15,684 bases of DNA from JBOHRE01 sp050732635 (GCA_050732635.1 JBOHRE010000078.1:1-15684); one strand, 5' to 3'; counted from the first letter of the stretch, positions 6,409-13,810 are shown. A program made the numbers and translations. Notes: a model not told the origin generated them from the letters alone.

Positions 6409-7242
6409 TCAGAGTGGCTGAATGAGTCGATCGTGCAGCATGCTCGGCGCGAGCGAATCGACGAGCAGACTGCGGGCGGCTTCGGCGCCCATCGTCACGC
6501 GCTCTTCCGCCTCGTCGATGAGCAGGCGATCGGCAGCCTCGGCCGCGTAGCCGGCACGCAGCAGCGCGGTCTGGGCAGCTTCCTCCCAGCCGACGGCGGC
6601 GGCGGCGAGCGCGGCCGCGATCTGGGCTTCCGGATCGGACTCCGCCTGCTCGGCCGCACGCCACAGCGCCTCGGCTGCATCCTCGATCTGATCCTGCTCG
6701 ACGTACAGGAGGCCGAGCAGAATGCGATTCCAGGCGTCGTCCGGCTCGAGCTCGAGCGCATGGTCGAGCTCGCGGATCGCCGCGCCATGATCGCCCTTCA
6801 GGGCGTGTGCCGTCGCCAGCTCGCCATACACGGTCGGATCCTCCGGTGCCAGATCCCGCGCGGCGGCGAGCTGCTCGAGCGCCTCCTCGAAGAGGCCGGC
6901 GCGCGCAAGGTATGCGCCGTACTGCAGGCGTGTCCCAGGAATCTCCGGTCCCGTGAGCGCGGCGGCCCGCAGTGCGCTCTCGGCGGCAGGATCATCGAAG
7001 GCAGCCAGGCCCGAGCCGGCAATCGCGAGCAGCTGCGGGTCGAGCGGCTCCTGAGCGAGGCAGCGCTTGAAGTACTCGTAGGCGGCGCCATCGTTGTCGA
7101 GCTCGCGCTCGGCGACGCCGAGCCAGCACAGCAGGTAGGGATCCTCGGGCTCCTCAGCGAGCGCCTCGGCGAGCAGGCGTGCCATCTCCTCCCAGCGGCC
7201 GTCCTCTCCGAGCTCGAGCGCTCGCCGGAGAACGTCCTCCAC
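6409..7242 (-). CDS. Tetratricopeptide-repeat protein
   Basis: This acidic 277-residue protein is almost wholly helical repeat. Recognisable TPR units include the stretch with EPEDPYLLCWLGVAERELD, GLFEEALEQLAAARDLAPED, a unit with YGELATAHALKGDHGAAIRE, and one with EPDDAWNRILLGLLYVEQD. The last 60 residues are Ala-rich and end in a Leu-rich tail (SLAPSMLHDRLIQPL). There is no signal peptide or membrane segment, so it should be a cytoplasmic scaffold. The start is GTG 7242, 2 bases after the stop of the phosphoglycerate mutase gene, and it is followed 2 bases after its own stop by the M16 peptidase. That position suggests an adaptor for the M16 pair, but this is only inference from the operon. 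The GTG has no clear ribosome site, consistent with coupled translation. Confidence 0.82.
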   Translation of the reverse strand: MEDVLRRALELGEDGRWEEMARLLAEALAEEPEDPYLLCWLGVAERELDNDGAAYEYFKRCLAQEPLDPQLLAIAGSGLAAFDDPAAESALRAAALTGPEIPGTRLQYGAYLARAGLFEEALEQLAAARDLAPEDPTVYGELATAHALKGDHGAAIRELDHALELEPDDAWNRILLGLLYVEQDQIEDAAEALWRAAEQAESDPEAQIAAALAAAAVGWEEAAQTALLRAGYAAEAADRLLIDEAEERVTMGAEAARSLLVDSLAPSMLHDRLIQPL

Positions 7243-7244
7243 GC

Positions 7245-8453
7245 TCAGGCCCCGTATTTCGCGAGTCGCCCCGCGTGCGCGAGCGCGAGCGTCATGAGGT
7301 GCTTCGCCTCGAAGCGCGCCAGCTCGCCACGCATACAGGCACGCTCACCGAAACCGTCGACGTGCGCGGGCCGCGCCCACGGCGACAGGAGCAGCAACGG
7401 CACCGGGTGCCACGAGTGCGCCTTGTAGCGGGCTGGCGTCGAGTGATCGCCCGTGACCACGAGGACATCGGGCTGGAGCGCTTCGACCTCGGCCACTCGC
7501 TCATCGAGCGCTTCAATGGCGGCGACCTTCGCATCGAAGTCGCCGTCCTCGCCGCGTGAGTCGACCGCCTTGAAGTGGATGAAGTGGAAGTCGTAGGCGT
7601 CGCGGTTGTCGCGGAGCACCTGCACACTCGCTTCATCGGAGGGCGGACCCGGATGCACGTCCATGCCGACCAAGCGCGCGACGCCGCGATACATCGGATA
7701 GCGCGCGATCGCGAACGCGCGCAGTCGGTAGCGATCCGCCATGGAGGGGTAGCGGCGGTACGCGGCGAAGCCCCGCGCCAGCACGCCATTGGCCCGCGAC
7801 TCGTCGCGCAGCAGCTCGCGGATCCGGTCCAGGATCTGCTGCACGATCGCGGCGGTCTGGCGCGCCGCCTCGGAGCGCGGACGCACGTGCAGCGGTGGCA
7901 CGCCGGTGTCCTGCGGATCGGTGTCGCTCAGCTCGGCCGCCAGGCCCGCGCCGCGCAGGATCAGAACCAGCCGGTGCTCCTTCTCCGATTCGATGAACAG
8001 CTCGACGCCGGGAGGCGGCTCGAGCTCACGACGAAGCAGCTCGACGAGGCGACGATTCTCCTCATCCGACGGTCGGCCCGCACGGCGGTCCAGGACGCGG
8101 CCGTCGGCATCGAGCGTGGCGAAGTTCAGGCGCGCGGCGACGTCGCCATCCCGCAGATCGAAGTCGACGCCGAGCGCGCTGAGTACGCCGCGACCGATGT
8201 TCCAGACGAACGGGTCGTAACCGAACAGCGCCAGGTGGCCCGGACCGCTGCCGGGCGGCACGCCGATACGGACCGGCTCGATCAGGCCGAGCGCGGCGCG
8301 GCGCGCGAGCCGGTCGAGATTCGGCGTGGACGCGCTCTCCAGCTCGGTGCGGCCGGTTTCGGGATGCGGCAGACCGCCGAGACCGTCGATGATGAAGAAG
8401 ACGATCTTCGTTTCGGCGGACTCGACGAGGTCATCGGGAATCCTCGTCTCCAA
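7245..8453 (-). CDS. apgM: 2,3-bisphosphoglycerate-independent phosphoglycerate mutase, archaeal type
   Basis: The 402-residue protein belongs to the alkaline-phosphatase-like ApgM family, which interconverts 3- and 2-phosphoglycerate in glycolysis and gluconeogenesis. Metal-binding Asp23 lies in FFIIDGLGG. The nucleophile Ser69 lies in PPGSGPGHLALFGYDP. NFATLDADGRVLDRRAGR is also typical, and TGDHSTPARYKAHSWHPVP supplies late metal ligands. The segment KAVDSRGEDGDF has Glu where many archaeal enzymes have a metal-binding His. The start chosen is TTG 8453: GGAGGT (8462-8457) lies just before it and the first residues fit the family. The open frame continues 38 codons upstream, through the likely promoter, with no family-like sequence. 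It heads the five-gene operon and diverges from the aminotransferase gene. Confidence 0.87.
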   Translation of the reverse strand: METRIPDDLVESAETKIVFFIIDGLGGLPHPETGRTELESASTPNLDRLARRAALGLIEPVRIGVPPGSGPGHLALFGYDPFVWNIGRGVLSALGVDFDLRDGDVAARLNFATLDADGRVLDRRAGRPSDEENRRLVELLRRELEPPPGVELFIESEKEHRLVLILRGAGLAAELSDTDPQDTGVPPLHVRPRSEAARQTAAIVQQILDRIRELLRDESRANGVLARGFAAYRRYPSMADRYRLRAFAIARYPMYRGVARLVGMDVHPGPPSDEASVQVLRDNRDAYDFHFIHFKAVDSRGEDGDFDAKVAAIEALDERVAEVEALQPDVLVVTGDHSTPARYKAHSWHPVPLLLLSPWARPAHVDGFGERACMRGELARFEAKHLMTLALAHAGRLAKYGA

Positions 8454-8456
8454 AAC

Positions 8457-8462
8457 ACCTCC
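8457..8462 (-). promoter_or_regulatory. Ribosome binding site that fixes the TTG start of apgM
   Basis: GGAGGT on the minus strand lies 3 bases before TTG 8453. No in-frame ATG or GTG occurs nearby, and the longer frame upstream crosses the candidate promoter, so this site decides for the TTG start. Confidence 0.65.
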
Positions 8463-8474
8463 GGGGCGGAAGGT

Positions 8475-8506
8475 GCACGGCGCAGAAGGAACGCCGGGCG
8501 CCGTGC
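8475..8506. repeat. Perfect 9-bp inverted repeat in the apgM leader / divergent region
   Basis: GCACGGCGC (8475-8483) and GCGCCGTGC (8498-8506) are exact reverse complements around a 14-base loop. The repeat lies between the candidate apgM promoter and its ribosome site, and upstream of the aminotransferase gene. It could be an mRNA hairpin in the apgM leader or a regulator site shared by the divergent genes. There is no T-run, so a terminator is unlikely. Confidence 0.5.
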
Positions 8507-8525
8507 GAGCGGGCTGCGGACGGGC

Positions 8526-8554
8526 GTAATAGTATTCTGTGAGCGCAGCCGCAA
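8526..8554 (-). promoter_or_regulatory. Candidate housekeeping promoter for the apgM operon
   Basis: On the minus strand TTGCGG (8554-8549) and TATTAC (8531-8526) are 17 bases apart, within the only AT-rich patch of the divergent region. Transcription would begin near 8519, giving a leader of about 65 bases that includes the inverted repeat. Matches to consensus are 3/6 and 4/6. The same AT-rich patch may also serve the aminotransferase on the plus strand (TATTCT at 8533-8538), but I see no good -35 box there. Confidence 0.35.
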
Positions 8555-8587
8555 CCCTCGACGACACACATCCGATGAGAGGCCGCG

Positions 8588-9703
8588 ATGAGTTTCGTGC
8601 CCTTCGCCATGGAGCGGTGGCAGTCGACGTACGAGAACGAAGTCGGCGTCAACCTGTCCGAGAGTGGTGTGCACCCCCTGACGGTGGGCGAGCTGCTCGT
8701 TCTGGCAGGTGCCGGAGACGGGCTGGAGGCGGTGCGGCTCGGCTACGGCTATTCGAACGGCTCGCCTGCACTGCGGGAGGCGATCGCAGCGCTCTACCCC
8801 GATGCCACGCCCGACAATGTCGTGACGTTCAATGGCAGCGCAGAGGCGAACTTCCTGGCGCTCTGGGAGCTCATCGATCCTGGTGATCGGGTCGTGCTGC
8901 TGCTGCCTGCCTACATGCAGTCGGCAGGCATCGCCAGGATGCGTGGCGCACGCGTGCGCGAGGTCTGGCTGCGCGAGGCGCGGGGCTGGCAGCCCGATCT
9001 GGAGGAGCTGCGGCGCGCCTGTGCGGACGCGCGGCTCGTGGTCGTGACGAATCCCAACAACCCGACCGGCGCAGTGCTCTCGCCGGAGGCGCGTTCGACA
9101 CTGCTCGCAGCCGCCAGTCGAAACGGCGCCTGGATCCTGTCCGACGAGGTGTACGCCGGCGCCGAGCTCGACGGCCCAGCGACATCCAGCCTCTGGGGCG
9201 AATCCGAGCGCGTGGTCGCGACCGGCTCGCTGTCGAAGGCCTACGGCCTGCCCGGCCTGCGGCTGGGCTGGGCGGTCGCGCCCACGAAGACGGTGGCCCG
9301 GCTATGGGCGCGAGGCGACTACACCACGATCTCGCACGGCCCGCTCACGGATCGACTCGGCACGCTCGCGCTGCGAACGGACGTGCGCGAGCAGATCCTC
9401 GCGCGCACACGCGCGATTCTGCGCCAGAACCTCCCACTCGCCGACCGCCTGCTCGGTGCTGCCGGGTTCCAGTACCACCCGCCCAGTGCGGGCGCGATCC
9501 TCTGGGCCCGCTACCCCGGGACCCTGCCTTCCGCGGAACTGGCCGAGCTGGCGCGCCGCATAGACGACGTGCTCGTCGTGCCCGGCGAGCATTTCCTCAT
9601 GGAGGGGTTCGTCCGCATCGGCTACGGCATGCCGCCTCACGAATTGGCGGAAGGCCTGACGCGACTGCTGCATACGCTCCAGCGTACCGTCGTAGCCAGG
9701 TAG
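8588..9703 (+). CDS. PLP-dependent aminotransferase, class I/II (fold type I)
   Basis: The 371-residue protein shows the full fold-type I set: Asn158 in TNPNNPTG, Asp186 and Tyr189 in SDEVYAG, the Schiff-base Lys217 in TGSLSKAYGLPGLRLGW with phosphate-binding Arg225, and Arg343 in GFVRIGYG for the substrate carboxylate. It should transfer amino groups, or do related PLP chemistry, in the cytoplasm. The N-terminal phrase NLSESGVHPLTVGELL recalls the capreomycidine-synthase (VioD) branch rather than aspartate aminotransferase; this is from memory and does not show the substrate. The ATG is preceded by GAGAGG (8577-8582) with 5-base spacing. The gene diverges from apgM and lies 71 bp before the L,D-transpeptidase, so it might be co-transcribed with it. 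I do not assign a pathway. Confidence 0.9.
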   Translation: MSFVPFAMERWQSTYENEVGVNLSESGVHPLTVGELLVLAGAGDGLEAVRLGYGYSNGSPALREAIAALYPDATPDNVVTFNGSAEANFLALWELIDPGDRVVLLLPAYMQSAGIARMRGARVREVWLREARGWQPDLEELRRACADARLVVVTNPNNPTGAVLSPEARSTLLAAASRNGAWILSDEVYAGAELDGPATSSLWGESERVVATGSLSKAYGLPGLRLGWAVAPTKTVARLWARGDYTTISHGPLTDRLGTLALRTDVREQILARTRAILRQNLPLADRLLGAAGFQYHPPSAGAILWARYPGTLPSAELAELARRIDDVLVVPGEHFLMEGFVRIGYGMPPHELAEGLTRLLHTLQRTVVAR

Positions 9704-9774
9704 TGGCGCTCCCGCTTTGGCCCGTCGCTTGCGCCTGGAAGCGGCACGTTTCGCCGCAGCTCCCCGAGGACGCG

Positions 9775-10677
9775 ATGGATCGCAGCAAGCGCAGGAGGCT
9801 CGCCACTCTGGTCGTCGCGCTGGTGGCGTTCGGCGCGGCGGGCATTCGAATCCCGCTGTCGTCGCCCGACGCGCCAGCCGATCCGCAGCGTTCCGATTCG
9901 CCACTCGCGCTGGTGGTGAATCTGCCCGCGCACCGCCTCGATGTCTTCGAGCACGGCGAGCGCACGCGCAGCTATGTCGTCACGATCGGCTCACGCGGCT
10001 ACGAGACGCCGCCCGGCGAGTATCGGATCTCGCGCGCGGTCTGGAACCCGTGGTGGCATCCACCCGCCAGTCCGTGGGCCAAGAACGAGCGACCGACGCC
10101 GCCGGGACCGCATAACCCGATGGGTCGCGTCAAGCTGTACTTCGATGGCCTCTACTACATCCATGGCACCGCGCGCGAGTACGAGCTCGGCGAGCCCGCG
10201 TCGCACGGCTGCATCCGCATGCGCAACGTCGACGTGCTCGAGCTCGCGCGCACAGTGCACCGCTACGGCTCGGTCAGCATCGCGGAGGATGAGCTGGATC
10301 GGCTGGAGCGGGCACCGCAGCGAACCCGAACGGTTTCGCTCGAGCGTCCGGTGCCACTGCTCGTGACCTATGATCTCGCCGAGATCCGTGATGATCATCT
10401 CGTCCTGTACCCCGACGTCTACAGCCGGCGCGGTGCGAGCAAGCGCGATCAGGCGCGGCGCGCGCTGCAGCGCGCCGGCTACGCGCTGGCGTCACTGGAC
10501 GAATCATTGCTGGAATCGCTGCTGGAGCGCAGCCGTTCGGAGACGGTCGTGGTCCCGGCGGCTCAGCTCGTCGGAGCCGTGGTCGATCGCGAGCGGGATG
10601 CGGGCACTGCCCTACCGGCGACGCGCGCAGTGGAGCGCGCAGGCGCGCGTGCGACTCGGGCAGCCGGGGAGGAATAG
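9775..10677 (+). CDS. L,D-transpeptidase (YkuD domain), membrane-anchored or exported
   Basis: This 300-residue protein starts with a basic stretch and hydrophobic segment (residues 9-24, LATLVVALVAFGAAGI), acting as signal peptide or anchor. The YkuD domain covers about residues 43-180. Its catalytic set is His130 in YYIHGTAREYELG and SHGCIRM (His144, Cys146), the nucleophile that forms the acyl-enzyme with peptidoglycan stem peptides. The enzyme makes 3-3 cross-links or attaches proteins to peptidoglycan in the periplasm. The part after residue 185 (PVPLLVTYDLAEIRDDHLVLYPDVY) matches the region that follows the domain in ErfK/YcbB-like enzymes; the last 100 residues are Arg/Ala-rich. ATG 9775 has GAGGA (9766-9770) before it; the frame is open further upstream but runs over the aminotransferase gene. 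The receiver gene starts 3 bp after the stop. Confidence 0.9.
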   Translation: MDRSKRRRLATLVVALVAFGAAGIRIPLSSPDAPADPQRSDSPLALVVNLPAHRLDVFEHGERTRSYVVTIGSRGYETPPGEYRISRAVWNPWWHPPASPWAKNERPTPPGPHNPMGRVKLYFDGLYYIHGTAREYELGEPASHGCIRMRNVDVLELARTVHRYGSVSIAEDELDRLERAPQRTRTVSLERPVPLLVTYDLAEIRDDHLVLYPDVYSRRGASKRDQARRALQRAGYALASLDESLLESLLERSRSETVVVPAAQLVGAVVDRERDAGTALPATRAVERAGARATRAAGEE

Positions 10678-10680
10678 CGC

Positions 10681-11055
10681 ATGGCTCACATCCTCGTCAT
10701 CGACGATAGCGCGGATCTGGTCGAGATCCTGCGCGAGGTGCTGTCATTGGAACACGAGGTCACGACGGCGGAGACCGGTCGAGAAGGCATTGCCACGGCG
10801 CAGCGTGTGAACCCCGACGTCGTGATTCTCGACATGCAGCTGCCGGAGATGAATGGCATCGAGGTCGGCCTCGAGATCAAGCGCTCGGTGAGCGATGTGC
10901 GCATCCTGGTACTCACCGCGCTGGCTCAGTCGGAGGACGAGGAGACCGTGCTGGCCAGCGGCTGCTGTGATGCGTACCTGCCGAAGCCGGCCACGCTCGA
11001 CGCAATCCGCGACCAGGTAGCGGAGCTGCTGGAACGGGGCGCGAACGCCCGCTGA
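10681..11055 (+). CDS. Stand-alone response-regulator receiver protein (CheY-like)
   Basis: The 124 residues form one receiver domain and nothing more. Key residues are present: acidic pair Asp8-Asp9 (VIDDS), phospho-acceptor Asp51 (VVILDMQLPEMNG), Thr79 (VLTALAQ) and Lys102 (YLPKPAT). An adjacent Cys95-Cys96 before the last helix is unusual. There is no DNA-binding or enzymatic output domain, so it must act by protein contact, like CheY or Spo0F. A strong ribosome site (GGGGAGGA) precedes the ATG at 10681, which is 3 bp after the L,D-transpeptidase stop. The stop overlaps the kinase start by one base (TGATG). No histidine kinase gene is near, so its phosphodonor is unknown; the tight coupling suggests it works with the adjoining Ser/Thr kinase. 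Confidence 0.92.
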   Translation: MAHILVIDDSADLVEILREVLSLEHEVTTAETGREGIATAQRVNPDVVILDMQLPEMNGIEVGLEIKRSVSDVRILVLTALAQSEDEETVLASGCCDAYLPKPATLDAIRDQVAELLERGANAR

Positions 11056-12044
11056 TGTTCAAGCGAATCGCGCACCCTCGGCGCCTGGGTTTGCTCAGCG
11101 GCGTCGAGCCCGCCACCCGGTCACGATCGAAGCAACCGTTCCCCTACGCGGCCGGCGATCGGATCTCCGGCGACCTGACCGTGATCGGCCACCTGGCCTG
11201 TGGCCGCCTCGGTCACCTGTACCAGGTGTGGAGCGCGGCCGAGTGGTGCGCCTACACCTGCAAGATTCTCTCACCTCACCACCGCGATAGCCGGCGCGCA
11301 GTGGCTGCCTTGCGACGCGAGTCCCGCGTTCTCCGGCGCCTCGACCACCCCAACATCATCCGCCGCTTCGCCGAAGGTGAGCACGACGGACTTCCTTACC
11401 TGCTGATGGAATACGTCGAGGGGCCATCGATCTTCGATGTCCTGGAGAGCCGCCCGGAACGACGGCTCGCGATCTCGGATGCGGTCCGCACCGCCATCCA
11501 CATCGGCGCCGGACTCTACCACCTGCACCGGCAGGGCTATCTGCATCTGGACCTGAAGCCGGCAAACCTGTTGTTGCGTGGGAATGTTCCGGTGTTGGTC
11601 GATTTCGATGCGGCGCGTCCGCTCGATCCGCAACGCCGTCCCGCGCGGGCGCTGGGGACGGCGCCGTACATGGCTCCGGAGCAGGTCCGTGCGCAGCCGA
11701 CGACGCCCGCCACCGATGTCTACGGACTCGCCGCCGTGCTCTACGAGATGATCACGGGGCGCTGGCCGTTCGAGGAGGTCTACACCGGCCGCGAAGAGCG
11801 TGAGGGCGAAGAGCGGCAGTACCCGCAGCTCGGCGGGCCGCTACCGCCCGGACCCCGGGCGTACAACCCGGAGGTCTCGGCCACGCTCGACGCGCTGATC
11901 CTCAGCTGCCTCGCGGCCGACGCGACCGAGCGGCCCCAGACCTTGCACCCGGTTCTGCTCGGACTGACCGAAGAGCTCGCCGAGCCGGTCGCGTTCTGGC
12001 CGGACGGCGTCCAGACGGAGCGGCGACGGGAGCCCAGGGTCTGA
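11055..12044 (+). CDS. Hanks-type serine/threonine protein kinase, soluble, with variant motifs
   Basis: The 329-residue protein is a kinase domain (about residues 40-312) with a short basic N-terminus and no membrane or sensor segment. Present are the ATP-anchoring Lys70 (YTCKIL), Glu89, catalytic Asp166 with Lys168 and Asn171 in YLHLDLKPANLLL, metal-binding Asp183 in VDFDAAR, and GTAPYMAPEQ of the activation segment. Three motifs depart from the norm: the glycine loop reads GHLACGRLGHLY, the HRD Arg is Leu165, and the DFG Gly is Asp185. The Lys and both Asp remain, so catalysis is likely, but control by activation-loop phosphorylation may differ because the HRD Arg is missing. The ATG shares its A with the stop of the receiver gene. 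The last 204 bp overlap the M1 gene on the other strand; since ALILSCLAADATERPQTL there is conserved kinase C-lobe sequence, the kinase end is genuine. Confidence 0.92.
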   Translation: MFKRIAHPRRLGLLSGVEPATRSRSKQPFPYAAGDRISGDLTVIGHLACGRLGHLYQVWSAAEWCAYTCKILSPHHRDSRRAVAALRRESRVLRRLDHPNIIRRFAEGEHDGLPYLLMEYVEGPSIFDVLESRPERRLAISDAVRTAIHIGAGLYHLHRQGYLHLDLKPANLLLRGNVPVLVDFDAARPLDPQRRPARALGTAPYMAPEQVRAQPTTPATDVYGLAAVLYEMITGRWPFEEVYTGREEREGEERQYPQLGGPLPPGPRAYNPEVSATLDALILSCLAADATERPQTLHPVLLGLTEELAEPVAFWPDGVQTERRREPRV

Positions 12045-13778
12045 GGTCCAGACGTTGTTCGCACGCTCGATGTCGAACAGCTGGTGGTCCGGATCGAGCA
12101 CGATCGCAGTCGGGCGGTCCGGCGTCCGTAGGTCCACCACCTGCCGCCGTTCGTCCAGGCCGAGCCGGCGGGTCACATCACCGGCGCGCAGCACCACTGG
12201 CATCCATGCCCTGCCCAGCCGGAACACCTCGATTCGCGTGACCCAGCCGGCGCCATTCGCGCGCTGATCGACGTCCCCTATGGCGTAATCCAGCTGATCG
12301 GTCGTGTGCAGCCACTGCTCGAAGAACCATCCCAGCGGCTGCCCGCTGGCTGCTTCCATGGCCTCACGGAGATCGGCCTCGGTCACGTGACGGAGGCGAT
12401 GGCGCTCGTAGTAGAGCCGGAGCCCACGACGGAACGCCGGCTCGCCGATCAGCTCCCGCAGCATGTACAGCACGACTGCGCCCTTGCTGTACGACATCGT
12501 GGTATAGGTGCGGAAGTCCACGAACGAGGCCGCTGGCGTGGCGACCGGCTGGGTCAGTCCCTGGCGCTCGCGCTCGCTCAACTCGCTCATGCGCGTGCGC
12601 CAGGTCAGCGAGTCGCCGCGCTCCTCGTTGAACCAGCTGCCGAGGAAGGTCGCAAAGCCCTCATCCAGCCAGGCGTCGCGCCATTCGTTGTTGCCGAGAA
12701 TGCCGTGCACGAACTGGTGCGCGGTCTCATGCATGATGAGGCCCTCCGACGCCGAGCCGTTCATGATCAGCATCGGGAACTCGGTACCACCCGACTCGAG
12801 GCGGTGCACGTTCGTGAGCTGCGGATAGGGGTAGGCGCCGAAGACGTCCTCCAACCAGCGAAGCGCGGCGGTGGTCCGCTCGACGGCGGCGCCAGCGCCC
12901 CAATCGTCGGCGCCCGGCCGGAACAGCACGTGGATCGCGACGTCGCCGGCGCGACCGCCCTCGTAGCGGTACTCGGGGTCGGTGCTCCACGCGAAATGGT
13001 GCACATCGGCGGCCAGCCAGCGCACGCGCTTGCGACCGGCCCGAGCGGGGCCTTGCAGCAGGCCCAGCGGCACGGCGGCTGGGGGTTCGGCGTCCACCGC
13101 TGGTGCAGCCACCGGCCAGCCCGGGTCGCCCTCGACCGGCACACCGGTGGCGCCGATCACCTGGTCCGCCGCAACATCCAGCGTGACATCGTAGCTGCCG
13201 TATTCGCCATAGAATTCGCCCTGCGGCATCAGCGGATGGTGCTGCCAGCCGCCGCGGTCGTAGACGGCGATGCGTGGGTACCACTGCGCGAAGTCGTAAT
13301 GGCGACCCTGGCGTCCCTGTCGCCGGGGCAGCGTCGAGGGTCGCGCGAGCCAGTCGAGCTCGACCACGGCCGTCGCACCCGGCGCGAGGGCGCGCTCCAG
13401 CGGCAGAGCGAAGACCGTCGAGTCCGGCGCGAACGGGTAGGTCGCGGTGACCGGCGCGCCATCGAGCTGCACCCGCTGCAACCGCTCGAACGCGTGCTCG
13501 TCCACTCCGAGGTCCGTGAAACGGCGGTTGTCGTCCTCCAGCTCACGCCGTGCCCAGGCGCTGTTCGGGCGGAACGCGTTCAGGTGCTGGTGGAAGTAGA
13601 GCGAGTCGAGGGCGCTGGGAGAGCGGTTCGTGTAGGTCAGTCTCGTGCGACCACGCAGCACCTGAGCGTCCTCGTCTAGGACCGCCTCGATCCGATACTC
13701 GATGCCCTGCTGGAAGTACGCGGTATCCGGGGCGGTCCCGGGGCCGACCGGAGCCAGGCCGAGGAGCATTTCGATCAT
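11841..13778 (-). CDS. M1-family zinc metallopeptidase (aminopeptidase-like)
   Basis: The protein has about 645 residues. The zinc site is HETAH (His350, Glu351, His354) with Glu373 in WLDEGFATF, the exact 18-residue spacing of M1 enzymes. The substrate-side motif is GGTEFPM (from residue 330), and MSYSKGAVVLYML holds the probable catalytic Tyr. The N-terminal beta domain (YRIEAVLDEDAQVLRGRTRL) also fits. These enzymes remove N-terminal residues from peptides. ATG 13778 is one of several possible starts (GTG 13790, GTG 13781, ATG 13769), none with a good ribosome site. All give only a weak signal-like segment (EMLLGLAPVGPGTA), so export is doubtful. The frame runs past the expected end near HQLFDIERANNVW and reads about 67 further residues antisense to the kinase gene, with no family-like sequence. 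Confidence 0.86.
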   Translation of the reverse strand: MIEMLLGLAPVGPGTAPDTAYFQQGIEYRIEAVLDEDAQVLRGRTRLTYTNRSPSALDSLYFHQHLNAFRPNSAWARRELEDDNRRFTDLGVDEHAFERLQRVQLDGAPVTATYPFAPDSTVFALPLERALAPGATAVVELDWLARPSTLPRRQGRQGRHYDFAQWYPRIAVYDRGGWQHHPLMPQGEFYGEYGSYDVTLDVAADQVIGATGVPVEGDPGWPVAAPAVDAEPPAAVPLGLLQGPARAGRKRVRWLAADVHHFAWSTDPEYRYEGGRAGDVAIHVLFRPGADDWGAGAAVERTTAALRWLEDVFGAYPYPQLTNVHRLESGGTEFPMLIMNGSASEGLIMHETAHQFVHGILGNNEWRDAWLDEGFATFLGSWFNEERGDSLTWRTRMSELSERERQGLTQPVATPAASFVDFRTYTTMSYSKGAVVLYMLRELIGEPAFRRGLRLYYERHRLRHVTEADLREAMEAASGQPLGWFFEQWLHTTDQLDYAIGDVDQRANGAGWVTRIEVFRLGRAWMPVVLRAGDVTRRLGLDERRQVVDLRTPDRPTAIVLDPDHQLFDIERANNVWTSDPGLPSPLRLDAVRPERDRLGELFGQSEQNRVQGLGPLGRVGREAAEDQRVERGRDLRVVRPGSGR

Positions 13779-13781
13779 CAC

Positions 13782-13810
13782 TTGACACACGCGCGCGAAG
13801 GAAGGATACC
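13782..13810 (+). promoter_or_regulatory. Candidate sigma-70-type promoter for the M28 peptidase gene
   Basis: A perfect TTGACA (13782-13787) is followed after 17 bases by GATACC (13805-13810), a 3/6 match to the -10 box. Transcription would begin near 13817, giving a leader of about 40 bases. The -35 box adjoins or enters the first codons of the divergent M1 gene, so the two genes may influence each other's expression. Confidence 0.48.

Noticed and set aside
6433..8591. Two plus-strand frames (6433-7428 and 7575-8591) opposite the TPR and apgM genes
   Set aside because: Both are shadows of identified minus-strand genes, and the second ends inside the aminotransferase start region.
9304..9774. 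157-codon N-terminal extension of the L,D-transpeptidase frame
   Set aside because: It overlaps the aminotransferase gene in another frame; the ATG at 9775 has a ribosome site and begins a proper signal or anchor segment.
12306..13679. 457-codon plus-strand open frame opposite the M1 peptidase
   Set aside because: The minus strand encodes a clear HETAH-containing M1 enzyme; the plus frame shows no motif and no ribosome site.
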